Source of the DNA: Microglena sp. YARC
Lineage: Eukaryota; Chlorophyta; Chlorophyceae; Chlamydomonadales; Chlamydomonadaceae
Direction: 5' to 3'
NCBI GenBank assembly: GCA_022414725.1
Contig: CM039464.1
Coordinates: 38,248,308 to 38,312,307, forward strand
DNA length: 64,000 bases
Shown here: piece by piece, positions 1-11,066 of the stretch
How the letters are laid out: the number at the start of each line of letters is the position of its first letter
Position numbering within the stretch: position 1 is the stretch's first letter
Position numbers and translations under genes: made by a program
The notes under the pieces: generated by a model
What the model saw: the letters and a program-made list of their open reading frames with translations, nothing else
Told to the model about the DNA's origin: nothing
The model's database searches: none

Positions 1-560
1 CACTGCCCCCAAAAAGTTGTTGCACAGCTAAGGGTCACAACAATCATCCATCTAATCCGGAGCATCAGCCTAAGTCTCAGCCTGAGCAACAACTTCTATC
101 TTTGCCCCAGTCCCAGCTTCAGGCTCAGTCCCGGTCATAGCCTCATCAGCTCCAGGCTATGACTCAGCAGGCTCAGGGGTAGGCTCAGTCCTGAACACAG
201 CCTCATATGTTCCAGGCTATGCTTCAGCAGGCTTGGCTTCAGGCGCAGTCATGGTCACAGCCTCATTATATCGAGGCTACGTTTCAGCAGGCTCAGCTTC
301 AGGCTCTGTCCGGGTCACAGCCTCATCACCACCAGGCTATGACTCAGCAGGCTCTGCTTCAGGCGCAGTCATGGACACAGCCTCATCAGATCCAGGCTAT
401 GAATCAGCAGGCATAGCTTTAGGCTCTGTCCCAGCCACAGCCTCATCAGCTCCAGGCTACGTTTCAGCAGGCTCAGCTTCAGGCTCTGTCCTGGCCACAG
501 CCTCATGAGCATCAGGCTATGTCTCATCCAGAGCACCAGGCTCAGTCCCGGTTACAGCCT
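1..560 (+). repeat. 60-bp minisatellite, possibly coding
   Basis: About nine copies of a 60-bp unit containing CAGCCTCATCAG and CCAGGCTATG. From 233 to 508 one forward frame stays open and reads as a 20-residue repeat built on SAGSASGSV and TASS-PGY. The unit is a multiple of three, so the open frame could be either a genuine Ser/Ala/Gly-rich repeat domain or a by-product of unit length. No start, splice site or known domain fixes it as an exon. A further partial copy at about 910-980 shows that the array was once longer or was echoed downstream. Confidence 0.6.
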
Positions 561-1010
561 CATCCCAGTCCATGACTTCTGTATTTAAGGGTATTCCCCA
601 ACCTAAGCTTTCCTTGCTGTTGTCTCAGCCTCAACCCTCCATTGAGCAGATTTTTGAGGGTCCATTGCATCTCAGAGGGTCTGGGTGCGCAGATCTCACG
701 CAGATCTCCAGGGGTCTGTTGGGTCGGAGACGCAGATTTCGAAACCAATTTAGGATTGTTTTAGGATGAGTTATAGATAGGAAATTCAAATGCAGCTGAA
801 AGCTTGGGGCTTGCCCTAGTGGCTGGCTCATGGAGCTGGCAAGAAGCTGCCATGAGTAAAAAACTTATATTACTTACTTAGATATTGTCATCTGTTTTTA
901 GCGGGCTTGATTTGCCTCACAGCCTCACAAGCATCAGGCTATGTGTCATCCAGAGCACTAGGCTCAGTCCCACGACGTATAGTTATGCCCAGGCTCACAA
1001 TTACGAAGTG
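561..1010. other. Spacer with one echo of the upstream repeat
   Basis: No convincing gene. At 910-980 the text repeats the end of the 1-560 array (GCATCAGGCTATGTGTCATC). The stretch 572-769 is open but shows no recognisable domain. Confidence 0.5.
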
Positions 1011-1515
1011 ACAATCATGATCTTCAACTTTGTTACAAGGCTACAGCCAGCGATTCGGCTGCTCGCCGTCTTCGGTAGTAAAACAAAACTTCCTTGAGTA
1101 TAGAATGTTCTAATGTGGATCTGGACAATTTAAAGTTATGCCCAGGCCTACAATCAAGAACTTCAACTTTGTTACCTGGCTACAGCCAGCGATTCGGCTG
1201 CTCGCCATCTTTGTTTTGCAGTAAAACAAATATTTCATGAGTACATAATGTAATCATCTGAACTTGGACAATGTAAAGTTATGCCCAGGCCCACAATCAA
1301 GCAAGAACTCGAACTTTTTTACATGGCACCAGCCAGCAATTCGGCTGCTCTTGGTCTTCGGCAGTAATACAAAACTTTCTAGAGTACCTAATGTAATCAT
1401 GTGAATCTGGACAATGTTAAGTTATGCCCAGGCCTACAATCATGAACTTCAACTTTGGTAAATGGTTCCACCCAGCGATTCGGCTGCTCTCGTCTTCGGC
1501 AATAAAACACATATT
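1011..1515. repeat. About 125-bp tandem array carrying a dispersed motif
   Basis: Four units share CAGCGATTCGGCTGCTC followed by GTCTTCGGCAGTAAAACAA and TATGCCCAGGC. The core is the reverse complement of a motif (GCTGGCTGAAGCTATGTAAC) that recurs at about 17830, 18290, 22910 and 56715, so the array grew around one copy of a genome-wide repeat. Confidence 0.7.
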
Positions 1516-2311
1516 TATGGAGTCTCTCTATGGATGATTTACATAATACTCCAGCATTGAATTCGTCACACGAGTCAGCGGCATATGTAGATAGTTTACA
1601 GAAGTATCCAGCATTGTATTCGTTACCCGAGTCACCCGTACGTATATATATGTTTCAGAAGTCTCCAGCATTGAATTTGTCACACGACTCAGCCGTATCT
1701 AAACGGATGATTGTTTACAGTAGTCTGCAGCATTTAATTCGTTACACGAGTCATCCGTATGAATAGGTATGTTTCAGAAGTATCCAGCATTTACTTTGTT
1801 ACACAAGTCAACCGCATTAATATACAGGTATTGTTAACAAAAGTCTTCAGCATTGAATTTGATATACGAGCCATACGTATACCGGTATATAGATTGTTTA
1901 CAGAAGTATACAGCATTGAATTCATAACACAAGTCACCCGGGTGAATATATGTGTTTCAGAAGTCTCCAGCATTGAATTCGTTTCACGAGTCACCAGTAT
2001 GAATATTCAGGTTTCTGAAGTCTCCAGAATTGAATATGGTACACAAGTCATCCGTATAAATATGGTATATTGTTTACAAAAGTCTACAGCGTTGAATTCG
2101 TTACCCGGCTCAGCGGTACCAATATATGGTTTAGGGTTTACAGAAATATCCAGCATTGATTCGTAACACGAGTCAATCACATGAATATATTTGTTTCAGA
2201 AGTCTCCATCATTGAATTCGTTACATGAGTCACCCGTATAAAATATGTTTGTTTCAGAAAGACTCCAGCATTGAATTCGTTACACGACTCAGCCGTATAT
2301 ATATATATCCG

Positions 2312-2350
<39 letters not shown>

Positions 2351-2480
2351 GTTTACAAAAGTCTCCAGCGTTGAATTCTTTACACAAGTCAACCGCACGA
2401 ATATCATGGTTCAGAGGCCTCCAACATTGAAATCATTACACAAGTCACCCGTATTAATATATTGTTGTTCGAAGAATGAG
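1516..2480. repeat. About 85-bp tandem array with acceptor-like units
   Basis: About a dozen diverged units share TCCAGCATTGAATTCGT, preceded by GTTTCAG or GTTTACAG and followed by ACACGAGTCACCCGTATGAATAT. The tract before the shared block looks like a 3' splice site, so these may be acceptor-side echoes of an exon not seen here. A run of TA dinucleotides lies at 2295-2350. Confidence 0.65.
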
Positions 2481-4235
2481 AGGGTGATATGGATTCCCTA
2501 CACATTCAGAATCACAATGCTTCTCTCATCCAATTCTGACAATTTTCATTTTGGGGAAAGGCTAGGCTTGATGCCATTAAGGTGGGGGCGCAAGCCTGAC
2601 CAGTCCTACATGCAACGCAATCGATGAAGTCAGAAGTGGATGGGAGTGGATGGTATAGATTCCCTACACATTCAGAATCACAGTGCAGCTTTTCTCATGC
2701 AATTCAGACAATTTTCATTTTGGGGAAAGGCTAGGCTTGATGCCAATCAGGTAGGGGCGCAAGCCTGACCAGTCCTACATGCAACGCAATCGATGAAGTC
2801 AGAAGTGGATGGGAGTGGTTGGTATATATTCCCTACACATTCAGAATCACAGTGCAGCTTTTCTCATGCAATTCTGACAATTCTCGTTTTGGGGAAAGGC
2901 TAGGCTTGATGCCATTAAGGTAGGGGCGCAAGCCTGACCAGTCCTACATGCAACGCAATCGATGAAGTCAGAAGTGGATGGGAGTGGTTGGTATAGATTC
3001 CCTACACATTCAGAATCACAGTGCAGCTTTTCTCATGCAATTCAGACAATTTTCATTTTGGGGAAAGGCTAGGCTTGATGCCATTAAGGTAGGGGCGCAA
3101 GCCTGACCAGTCCTACATGCAACGCAATCGATGAAGTCAGATGTGGATGGGAGTGGTTGGTATAGATTCCCTACACATTCAGAATCACAGTGCAGCTTCT
3201 CTCATCCAAATCTGACAATTTTCATTTTGGGGAAAGGCTAGGCTCAATGCCATTTAGGTAGTGGCGCAAGCCTGACCAGTCCTACATGCAACACAATCGA
3301 TGAAGTCAGAAGTGGATGGGAGTGGATGGTATAAATTCCCTACACATTCAGAATCACAGTGCAGCTTCTCTCATCCAATTCTGACAATTTTCATTTTGGG
3401 GAAAGGCTAGGCTTGATGCCATTAAGGTAGGGGCGCAAGCCTGACCAGTCCTACAGGCAACGCAATCGATGAAGTCAGAAGTGGATGGGAGTGGTTGGTA
3501 TAGATTCCCTACACATTCAGAATCACAGTGCAGCTTTTCTCATGCAATTCAGACAATTTTCATTTTGGGGAAAGGCTAGGCTTGATGCCATTAAGGTAAG
3601 GGCGCAAGCCTGACCAGTCCTACATGCAACGCAATCGATGAAGTCAGAAGTGGATGGGAGTGGTTGGTATAGATTCCCTACACATTCAGAATCACAGTGC
3701 AGCTTCTCTCATGCAATTCAGACAATTTTCATTTTGGGGAAAGGCTAGGCTTGATGCCATTAAGGTAGGGGCACAAGCCTGACCAGTCCTACATGCAACG
3801 CAATCGATGAAGTCAGAAGTGGATGGGAGTGGTTGGTATAGATTCCCTACACATTCAGAATCACAGTGCAGCTTCTCTCATCCAATTCTGACAATTTTCA
3901 TTTTGGGGAAAGGCTGGGCTTGATGCCATGAAGGTGGGGGCACAAGCCTGACCAGTCCTACATGCAACGCAATTGATGAAGTCAGAAGTGGATGGGAGTG
4001 GTTGATATGGATTCCCTACACATTCAGAATCACAGTGCAGCTTCTCTCATCCAATTCTGACAATTTTCATTTTGGGAAAAGGCTAGCCTTGATGCCATTA
4101 AGGTAGGGGCGCAAGCCTGACCAGTCCTACATGCAACACAATCGATGAAGTCAGATGTGGATTGGAGTGGATGGTATAGATTCTCTACACATTCAGAACC
4201 ATAGTGCAGTCTCTCTCATCCAATTCAGTTGGCTG
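2481..4235. repeat. About 168-bp tandem array, roughly ten copies
   Basis: Highly similar units contain ATTCCCTACACATTCAGAAT, GGGGAAAGGCTAGGCTTGAT and CGCAAGCCTGACCAGTCCTA. Each unit carries CCATTAAGGTAGGGG, which resembles a 5' splice site, so this may be a donor-side array. Copies differ by only a few bases, suggesting recent expansion. No exon was verified at either end. Confidence 0.8.
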
Positions 4236-4979
4236 GAAGACTCTCTCCGGTCTGCAGACGGCCTTGACTGCTGTTTTCCACTGGAAGGAGGCTATCTTGT
4301 TTGGGGGCAGTCGGACAAGTCCACAACAGTCTCACGAACCTTGAACGGGCCACTTGCCACTGGAGGGAGGCGACCTATAACGCCGCTCAGAATAATTGCA
4401 TCTGGCATCTTTATTTGGTATCTGCATAGAAATAAAGAAAGCCAAATCGGCTTATCTTCGAACTGCGAAATACACAGCCAAAGGTGCGTTCTGCCTTCGA
4501 GAAAGAATTACGCTTCTTAGATGCGACGTCCCCAAGGCGCTTTCTCGATTGTATTGCAAACGATGACCTGTAGTCTTCTGGCCATGAATTGTCAACCCCT
4601 GCTGACGACAATGTCTAGGAAAAGTAATGTCTGGGTTTACTTGACGCAGGGGTTCAAGGGGGGAAGCTGCCTGCCTCGGACTAACTTCCCCCCTCCCCCT
4701 AGGCCCCTCCCCCCACACACCACACGTTAGGTGTCGGTTAGGTCTCGGACGGTCTCGGATCGCTAGCGCCCTGCGTACCATCTGACCGCTAGTTGCTTCG
4801 AAAAACACGGCCCCCCTCGCTCTCTCGCAATCAGTTGTTTAAGTCACGCGGCGTACATTTCTTTTCTTCACGTTCACCAGGCCCAGCGTTTAATACCTCA
4901 CTCCATCTGATCCGATTGATAAGCACGAGCTTCCGAACTTGAACACCAGACCTTAGTTTAATCCCCTCAATCGACTAAC
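4236..4979 (+). promoter_or_regulatory. Region upstream of the light-harvesting-like gene
   Basis: Unique sequence between the 168-bp array and the proposed start codon at 4980. It must hold the promoter and 5' leader of the downstream gene. I see no clear TATA box. The stretch 4728-4765 has direct repeats of GGTCTCGGA. Open stretches here lack domains and are not annotated. Confidence 0.35.
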
Positions 4980-5105
4980 ATGCACTCTATCCAGTCCATG
5001 CGCACCGGCAGGTCTGTTTGCCTGTCCCGCGCGCCTGTCAGGAAGACTGCGTTGCCCAAGCTGCTTGTGCGCTCGCAGAAGGAGGAGAAGAGTGACCTAC
5101 TGAAG
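4980..5105 (+). CDS. Light-harvesting-like gene, exon 1 (transit peptide)
   Basis: Opens with ATG and encodes MHSIQSMRTGRSVCLS and then more basic residues. Two donors are possible, AAG|GTGCGC at 5105 and ATG|GTATGG at 5150, and both leave phase 0 as exon 2 requires. Membership in the same gene rests on strand, phase and targeting-like composition, not on a conserved domain. Confidence 0.45.
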
Positions 5106-8100
5106 GTGCGCGATGCGCTGGTTACGAATAAAATTGTGCATGATTACATGGTATGGGGGATTATATGACGTTGGTGCCCTGCTGATCTCAAAATATGCTC
5201 GCGGCTTCATTATGCCGATGATAGCTACGAGATGATGATGATGATGGTGGTGGTGATGGTTACACTCTCCTAGTGCCCTACTGATCTCTAGATGTGCCTT
5301 CAGCTTGATAATACTGATGGTGGTCACGAGATGATAATGATGAAGATGGTGATGGTGATGGTGATGGTGGTGGTTACACTCTCCTGGTGCCCTACTGATC
5401 TCTACATGTGCCCTTAGCTTGATAATGCTGATGATAGCTACAAGATTATGACCATGAAGATGGCAACAGTATCTTGGTGCCTTGACTTCGGCTGATGCAG
5501 CCTGGTCGAATGTATGGTGGTGGTGGTGGTGGTGGTGGTGGTGATGGTTACACTGTCTTGGTGCCCTGATCCCGATTGATGCAGCCTGGTTGAATGAATG
5601 CGTCGACGCATCTAAGGACAGGGAAGTGGTATGGTACCGACTGATGAAGCCGTATATGCGTATGCTCAATAAACGATGCTCAACCAGTTTGTTAATGGGC
5701 CCTTAACAGGACGGAATATATGGATAGATTTAGTAAGATTGCTGCCTGTTTAAAGCTGTGAAAATCAGAACGTTAAACTTGAATTAAAAAATGTCTGAAC
5801 CATAGGATAATGCCGTCAGTAATGATCAGGGAACGGCGATATGAGATCATGTCATCATATGATATCATGTCATCATATGATATCATGTCATCATATGATA
5901 TCATATGATGCCGGCAGTCTGACTAGGCTAACGTTGCTATTTGCATACAATATGATATGATGCAAGTTTTATTAAACACTTGATATCATACTCACCTTAG
6001 GTCAACATCATATGGTATGCCGGTCCCTATGCATGATGCATGCCATTGTAGCAACCGTTTGCAGTGTCATCGAGAATCGGCGACAGGTCAGACAACACAT
6101 GGAGGTTAGCGAAGGGTCAGGGTACCACCCACCTCCACCCACCACTACCACCACCCACCACCACCCCCACCTCCACCCACCACCAGCTGCACAACCACCA
6201 CCAGAACCATCAACACAACCACCACCACTACCACTACAACCACCACCAGAACCCCAACCCCAACAACCCCAACCACCACAACCACTACCACTACAACCAC
6301 CACCAGAACCATCAACTCAACAACCCCAACCACCCCAACCACTACCACCACAACCACCACCAGAACCATCAACACAACAACCCCAACCACCCCAACCACT
6401 ACCACCACAACCACCACCAGAACCATCAACACAACAACCCCAACCACCACAACCACTACCACCACATCCACCACCATAACCATTAACACAACAACCCCAA
6501 CCAACAAAACCACAACCACTACAACCACCCCCAGAACCATCAACACAACAACCCCAACCACCACAACCACTACCACTACAACCACCACCAGAACCATCAA
6601 CACAACAACCCCAACCACCCCAACCACTACCACCACAACCACCACCAGAACCATCAACACAACAACCCCAACCACCCCAACCACTACCACCACAACCACC
6701 ACCAGAACCATCAAACACAACAACCCAACCACCACAACCACTACCACACAATCCACCACCACAACCATTAACACAACAACCCCAACCAACAAAACCACAA
6801 CCACTACAACCACCACCACAACCATCAACACAACAACCCCAACCACCACAACCACTACCACTACAACCACCACCAGAACCATCAACACAACAACTCCAAC
6901 CTCGACAACCACCACAACCACCACAACCACCATGTGCCTTCAGCTTTCTAGCAGCAAGCGGATGCCCAGCCCAAACACAAACACACAAGCAAAAGCACAA
7001 ACACAATCACAAATACAAGCACAGGATAAAAGCAAGCACAAATGTAACACCAACCTAACTCCACCTCCACCACCATCGTCTTTCAAAAGGCAGATAAGAT
7101 GGGAATGCCCACTTACGATGCCATCTTTGGCTTCACTCCTTTTGCCGAGCAGTGGGTAGGATGCAAACACAAACATTAACACAAACACAGATACAGACAC
7201 AAACACAGACACAAAAACAGACACAAACAAAGACACGGCACAAAAACAGACACAAACACAGACACATGCACACACCACCCTAACTCCACCTCCACCACCA
7301 TCGACTTTCAGAAAGCAAATGAGATGGGAATGCCCACCTACGACGGCATCTTTGGCTTCGCTCCTTTTGCCAATTAGCGGGTTGGAAGCAAACACAAACA
7401 CAAACATGAACACAAACACAGATACAGACACAAACACAGACACAAACACAGACACAAACACAGACACAAAAACAGACACAAACAAAGAAACAACATAAAA
7501 ACAGACACGAACACAGACACAAACACACTCCACCCTAACTCCACCTCCACCACCATCTAATTTCAGAAAGCAGATGAGATGAGAATTCCCACCTGCGACG
7601 CCATTTTTGGCTTCACTCCTTATGCGGAGCAGTGGGTTGGACGCAAGCACAAACACAAGCATGAACACAAACGAAGACACAAAGAAAGACACAAACACAG
7701 ACACAAACACAGGCACAAACACACACCACCCTGACTCCACCTCCACCACCATCTAATTTCAGAAAGCAGATGAGATGGGAATGCCCACCTACGACGGCAT
7801 CTTTGGCTTCACTCCTTTTGCCGAGCAGTTTGTTGGGCGCTTTGCTATGTTGGGATTTGCCTCCTCTGTTGTGGGTGAATTCAAGACCGGTCAGGTGTGT
7901 ATGACTGTCAGTCTTTCAACAAACATATACACACCATTCACCAGGCTACACACAGACACACACACACGAATACAAATACACATTTTGATTGACAAATCCT
8001 GGTGTGTGTGTGTTTTGTTTGTTCAATTTTTTGTATGGTGTGTGTGTATTTGTTGGACGCTTTGCTATGTTGGGATTCGCCTCCTCTGTCGTGGGTCAAT

Positions 8101-8785
8101 TCAAGACTGGACAGGTGTGAATGTCTGTCAGTCTTTCAAGAAACACACACACCATACACCAGGCTACACCAGGCTACACACACACATAAACACACACACA
8201 CACATTTTGATTGAAAAATCCTGGTGTGTGTGTTTTGTTTGTTCAATTTTTTGTATGGTGTGTGTGCGTTTGTTGGACGCTTTGCTTTGTTGGGATTTGC
8301 CTCCTCTGTCGTGGGTGAATTCAAGACTGGACATTTGTGAATGTCTGTCAGTCTTTCAACATACACACACACACACACACCAGGCTACACTAGGCTCCCC
8401 CCCCCCCCCCCCCCCACACACACACACCCACACCCACACACATACACACACACACACAAACACACACACACATTTTGATTGAAAAATCCTGGTGTGTGTG
8501 TGTCCTTTGTTTGTTCTATTTTTTTGTATGATGTGTGTTTGGTGCCTCTGTTGTGGACGAATTCAAGACTGGACAGGTGTGTATGTCTGTCCGTCTCTGT
8601 ATGCATATCACTGTCCGTCTCTCTGTATGTATATAACAGTCCAGGGGTATCCTATTCAGTCTCGACTATCACGTATTCTTTCAAAACAGAAGAATAACGG
8701 CGAAGATATCAGAGCCACTGTTGTTTTTGTGTTGTGCATTCCATTACTGCATGGCGATACATGGGTCGATGCATAATTGCCCCCT

Positions 8786-8817
<32 letters not shown>

Positions 8818-9253
8818 ACCCCCGATACCCCCCCCACCCCGATACCCCCCCCCCCCCCCCCACCCCCACCCCCCTGATACCCCCGGGCTCCGCCGCTCAA
8901 TTTGCGACGCTTCGCACAAAACAAAACAGTGGTTGAAACCACTATAGTTGAACTATTACCACCACCATCACCACCACCACCACCACCACCACCCCCACCA
9001 CCACCACCAGACACACCACCACCAATCACCACCACAACCACCACCACCACCACCAGACACACCACCACCAAGAGCACCCACACTCATCACCTCTCCTGTC
9101 TTCACAGGGCGCCTTGGGGACAAATCCCCGTATCGAGACCCCATCAACCCACCGTTGCTCATTGCGCTACTCACAATCGCTGTCGGAGCTACGATTGTTG
9201 GAACTGTTGTCACAGGCAAGAAAGCATTGGACAGCAGCATGAGCAAGAGGTAG
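4980..9253 (+). CDS. Light-harvesting-like (LHC superfamily) two-helix protein, three-exon gene
   Basis: Proposed spliced gene: exon 1 4980-5105, exon 2 7763-7894, exon 3 9108-9253, all joins in phase 0, about 135 residues. The N-terminus is rich in Arg, Ser, Lys and Ala with few acidic residues, as in a plastid transit peptide. Exon 2 holds the chlorophyll-binding helix signature: FGFTPFAEQFVGRFAMLGF, with the Glu and Arg of the E..xGR.AM motif. Val replaces the usual Asn, as in PsbS. Exon 3 gives a second hydrophobic segment, PLLIALLTIAVGATIVG, then a Lys-rich end. By family knowledge such proteins (SEP/LIL, OHP, HLIP, PsbS relatives) sit in thylakoids and act in photoprotection or pigment handling; the exact subfamily is inference. 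Exon 3 needs one extra C in the run at about 9137-9142 to stay in frame. This is either an assembly error or a disabling mutation. Confidence 0.7.
5151..5827. repeat. Donor-side intron array: 115-bp units and GGT/GAT microsatellites
   Basis: Three or four units share GTGCCCTACTGATCTCTA, CCTTCAGCTTGATAAT and a GATGATGGTGGT run. Later copies (5480-5590) contain GATGCAGCCTGGT-GAATG. A short open stretch at 5585-5690 (WLNECVDASKDREV) follows an acceptor-like GATGCAG, but its phase does not fit the flanking exons, so I do not call it an exon. Confidence 0.6.
5828..6027. mobile_element. Palindromic CATATGATATC element, copy A
   Basis: About 200 bp bounded by near inverted ends: GGGAACGGCGATATGAGATC at the left and a right end whose complement reads GGGACCGGCATACCATATGA. 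The interior holds TCATATGATATCATG repeats and the internal block GCCGGCAGTCTGACTAGGC. Three more copies lie at 37222-37413, 37461-37636 and 37858-37972. No coding capacity, so a non-autonomous fold-back or MITE-type element. Confidence 0.75.
6115..6935. repeat. CCA/ACC-rich minisatellite, about 60-bp units
   Basis: About a dozen units share CCACCACCAGAACCATCAAC and ACAACCCCAACCACC. The long Pro/Gln, Asn/His and (reverse) Val or Gly/Cys open frames here are products of the repeat. It lies in the acceptor-side half of intron 1 of the light-harvesting-like gene. Its sense strand is complementary to the GGT runs just after exon 1. Confidence 0.85.
6936..7762 (+). repeat. Acceptor-side exon-edge array of light-harvesting-like exon 2
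   Basis: Three partial copies of exon 2 (starting near 7081, 7305 and 7560) precede the intact exon at 7763. Each has the polypyrimidine/acceptor text, then GATGGGAATGCCCACCTACG through CTTTTGCCGAGCAG and GTTGGACGC. It then breaks off into CA-rich repeats (ACAAACACAGACACAAACAC). Units are about 220-250 bp. All stop at the same point of the exon, in the codons for the V-G-R motif. Confidence 0.85.
7763..7894 (+). CDS. Light-harvesting-like gene, exon 2 (chlorophyll-binding helix)
   Basis: 132 bp, 44 codons, phase 0 at both ends; acceptor ATTTCAG|AAAGCAG and donor GGTCAG|GTGTGT. Encodes KADEMGMPTYDGIFGF and then the helix with E..VGRFAMLGFASSVVGE and KTGQ. It is the only copy in the neighbourhood with both exon halves joined. 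Confidence 0.85.
7895..8600 (+). repeat. Donor-side exon-edge array of light-harvesting-like exon 2
   Basis: Echoes of the second half of exon 2 lie at about 8048-8118, 8268-8338 and, shortened, 8540-8580. Each begins at TTTGTTGGACGCTTTGC, runs through the donor (ACTGGACAGGTGTG), then GTCTGTCAGTCTTTCAA and CA/GT repeats and ATTTTGATTGAAAAATCCTG. Units are about 220-235 bp. Confidence 0.85.
8601..9107. repeat. Poly-C and CCA microsatellites at intron 2 acceptor end
   Basis: Long C runs at 8780-8880 and CCACCACCA tracts at 8955-9070 precede the acceptor TCTTCACAG of exon 3. The length of homopolymers here is probably not reliable. Confidence 0.8.
9108..9253 (+). CDS. Light-harvesting-like gene, exon 3 (second membrane segment)
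   Basis: After acceptor TTCACAG the text reads GALGTNPRIETP in phase 0. One base later in frame it continues INPPLLIALLTIAVG, then ATIVGTVVTGKKAL, SSMSKR and a TAG stop at 9251-9253. The exon is 146 bp, one short of a whole number of codons; an extra C in the ACCCC run would restore a continuous reading. Confidence 0.7.
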
Positions 9254-9550
9254 GGCATTTATCACTGTTTATCGCATCACAAATTGAGTGGCTCGATGCG
9301 ACCCCACTGTGATGTGCTGCCACCCAACCCCCTAGGGCTCCACGCTTAGCACTCCGCCCTATACCGTGCTATGCCACAATCCTGAAATCAAGCTTGCATC
9401 GCAAATTTTGCTCCACAACAAGGCCTACAGAAAGCTGAAAAAGTGTACTTGTCCGGTCTTGAATTCAGCCTCGACAGAGGCGGCTAAACCCAACATAGCC
9501 CAGTCTGTAAAGACAACAACTCATCCACATCCTCATATCTGAAATCTGGA
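9254..9550. other. 3' flank of the light-harvesting-like gene
   Basis: Presumed 3' untranslated and intergenic sequence. No gene, repeat or clear polyadenylation motif that I can defend. Confidence 0.4.
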
Positions 9551-11030
9551 CTTTTTGAATACTTAAGATAACTCTGGGTTGGATGATCCTGTCCGACGTG
9601 CTATGAACTCTGAAATCTGGACTTTTTCGATCCTTCTTCTATCTCGGTGCAGGGAGACCTCATGGCACACGTTACATCTGAAATCCAAACTATACCTGTC
9701 GTGTCTGAAATCTGAACCTTTTGAATACTTTAGATATCTCGGGATTGGATGAACCTTTATGACGTGCTATGAACTCTGAATATCTGAATCTGCATATCTG
9801 AAATCTGAACTTTTTGAATACTTCAGATATCTCTGGATTGGATGAACCTGTTCGACGTGCTATGAACTCTGAATATCTGAATCTGCATATCTGAAATCCG
9901 AACTATACATATCTGATCTGAACCCTGGACTTTTTGAATACTTGCTTTGCTATGCTGTAAACTCTGAAATCTGGAGGTGTTCAATCCTTTTTCTATCTCA
10001 GTGCAGGGAGACCTCTTGGATCATGTTATATCTGAAATCGGAACAACGCATATCGTACCTGAAATCTGGACTTCTTGAATACTTTAGATATCTCTGGGTT
10101 GAGTGAACATGTCCAACGTGCTATGAACTCTGAATTGTTTTAATCCCTTTCTATCTCAGTGCAGGGAGACCTCATGGCACATGTTATATCTGAAATCCAA
10201 ACTATATCTATTGTAACGGTATGGACAGTTACTGCTGGAAAATACTGGCGGTTGGTTACTCCTGGTTTTGCCCGGGGGGTTACGGGTATTTGAAATATGA
10301 AGGCGTCCTGCGGAATCTTATGTAGCGCGTCTGAATACTCCATTTCACCCACTACTGTGTGGGAAATGCGGCATTGTAACGGTATGGCTCGGTATATGTA
10401 CTAGAGAATGAGTACTCGGACATCATATGAACTCCTTTGCCGAATGTCGCTATGGTGTAACGATTCTAACCCGTTACACCTATCGTATCTGAAATCCAAA
10501 CTTTACCTATCGTATCTGAAATCTGAACCTTTTGAACACTTTAGATATCTCTAGTTTGGATGAACCTGTTCGACTTGCTATGAACTCTGAAATCTGGACT
10601 TTTTGAATCCTTTGTCTATCTTGGTGCGGGGAGATCTTTTCACCTTTTGGCATATGTTATCATATGTGATGTGTGAAAATCTGATTTAGATTCATGCTTG
10701 TTGTACCTCTCTAGGGTTGGGAAAATCCTATTGGACGGGCACTGAAAACTGAAAATCTGAAATCTGTCATTCCTTTTTCTATTTCTCGGTGCAGGGAGAC
10801 TTCTTGGCACAAGTTATCATATGTGAAATGTGAAATCTGAACTTGTTGAATGCTTTGTACCTCTCTAGGTTGGGAATTCCTTTTGGATATGCTATGGAGT
10901 CTGAGACAAGAAATCTAAAATCTAAATTCTCACAATTATTCTTCTATCTTGCTACGGTGAGAGGTCTCGCTAGTCACTACATCTTACATATCAAATCTGA
11001 ATTATAACTTTTCCAATCCCTTGTCTTTCT
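9551..11030 (+). repeat. Diverged tandem array with acceptor-like units
   Basis: Repeats of CTGAAATCTGGACTTTTTGA, AGATATCTCTGG and GTGCTATGAACTCTGAA alternate with TCTATCTCGGTGCAG|GGAGACCTC. The last block resembles the acceptor and first bases of the small exon at 11039 (TTTTGCAG|TGAGGCGTC). I read the region as an old acceptor-side array. A unique stretch at 10200-10480 contains a GTAACGGTATGG direct repeat. Confidence 0.6.
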
Positions 11031-11038
11031 TTTTGCAG

Positions 11039-11066
11039 TGAGGCGTCACGCTACAAGAACTTTCTG
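11039..11066 (+). CDS. 28-nt candidate exon of an unrecognised gene, first of four copies
   Basis: The block TGAGGCGTCACGCTACAAG-AACTTTCTG lies between an acceptor (TTCTTTTTGCAG) and a donor (GTGAGC). Related copies sit at about 11137-11164, 11237-11264 and 11388-11415, the last again with a good donor. In the frame that joins in phase to the exon at 12881 it encodes EASRYKNFL. I do not recognise the protein. Which copy is used, or whether all are, cannot be told from sequence. Confidence 0.4.

Noticed and set aside
5585..5690. Extra exon of the light-harvesting-like gene (WLNECVDASKDREV)
   Set aside because: The phase conflicts with the neighbouring exons, while exons 1, 2 and 3 join cleanly without it.
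6145..6933. Val-, Gly/Cys- and Pro/Gln-rich open frames
   Set aside because: Products of the CCA minisatellite in several frames; no start context, domain or splice support.
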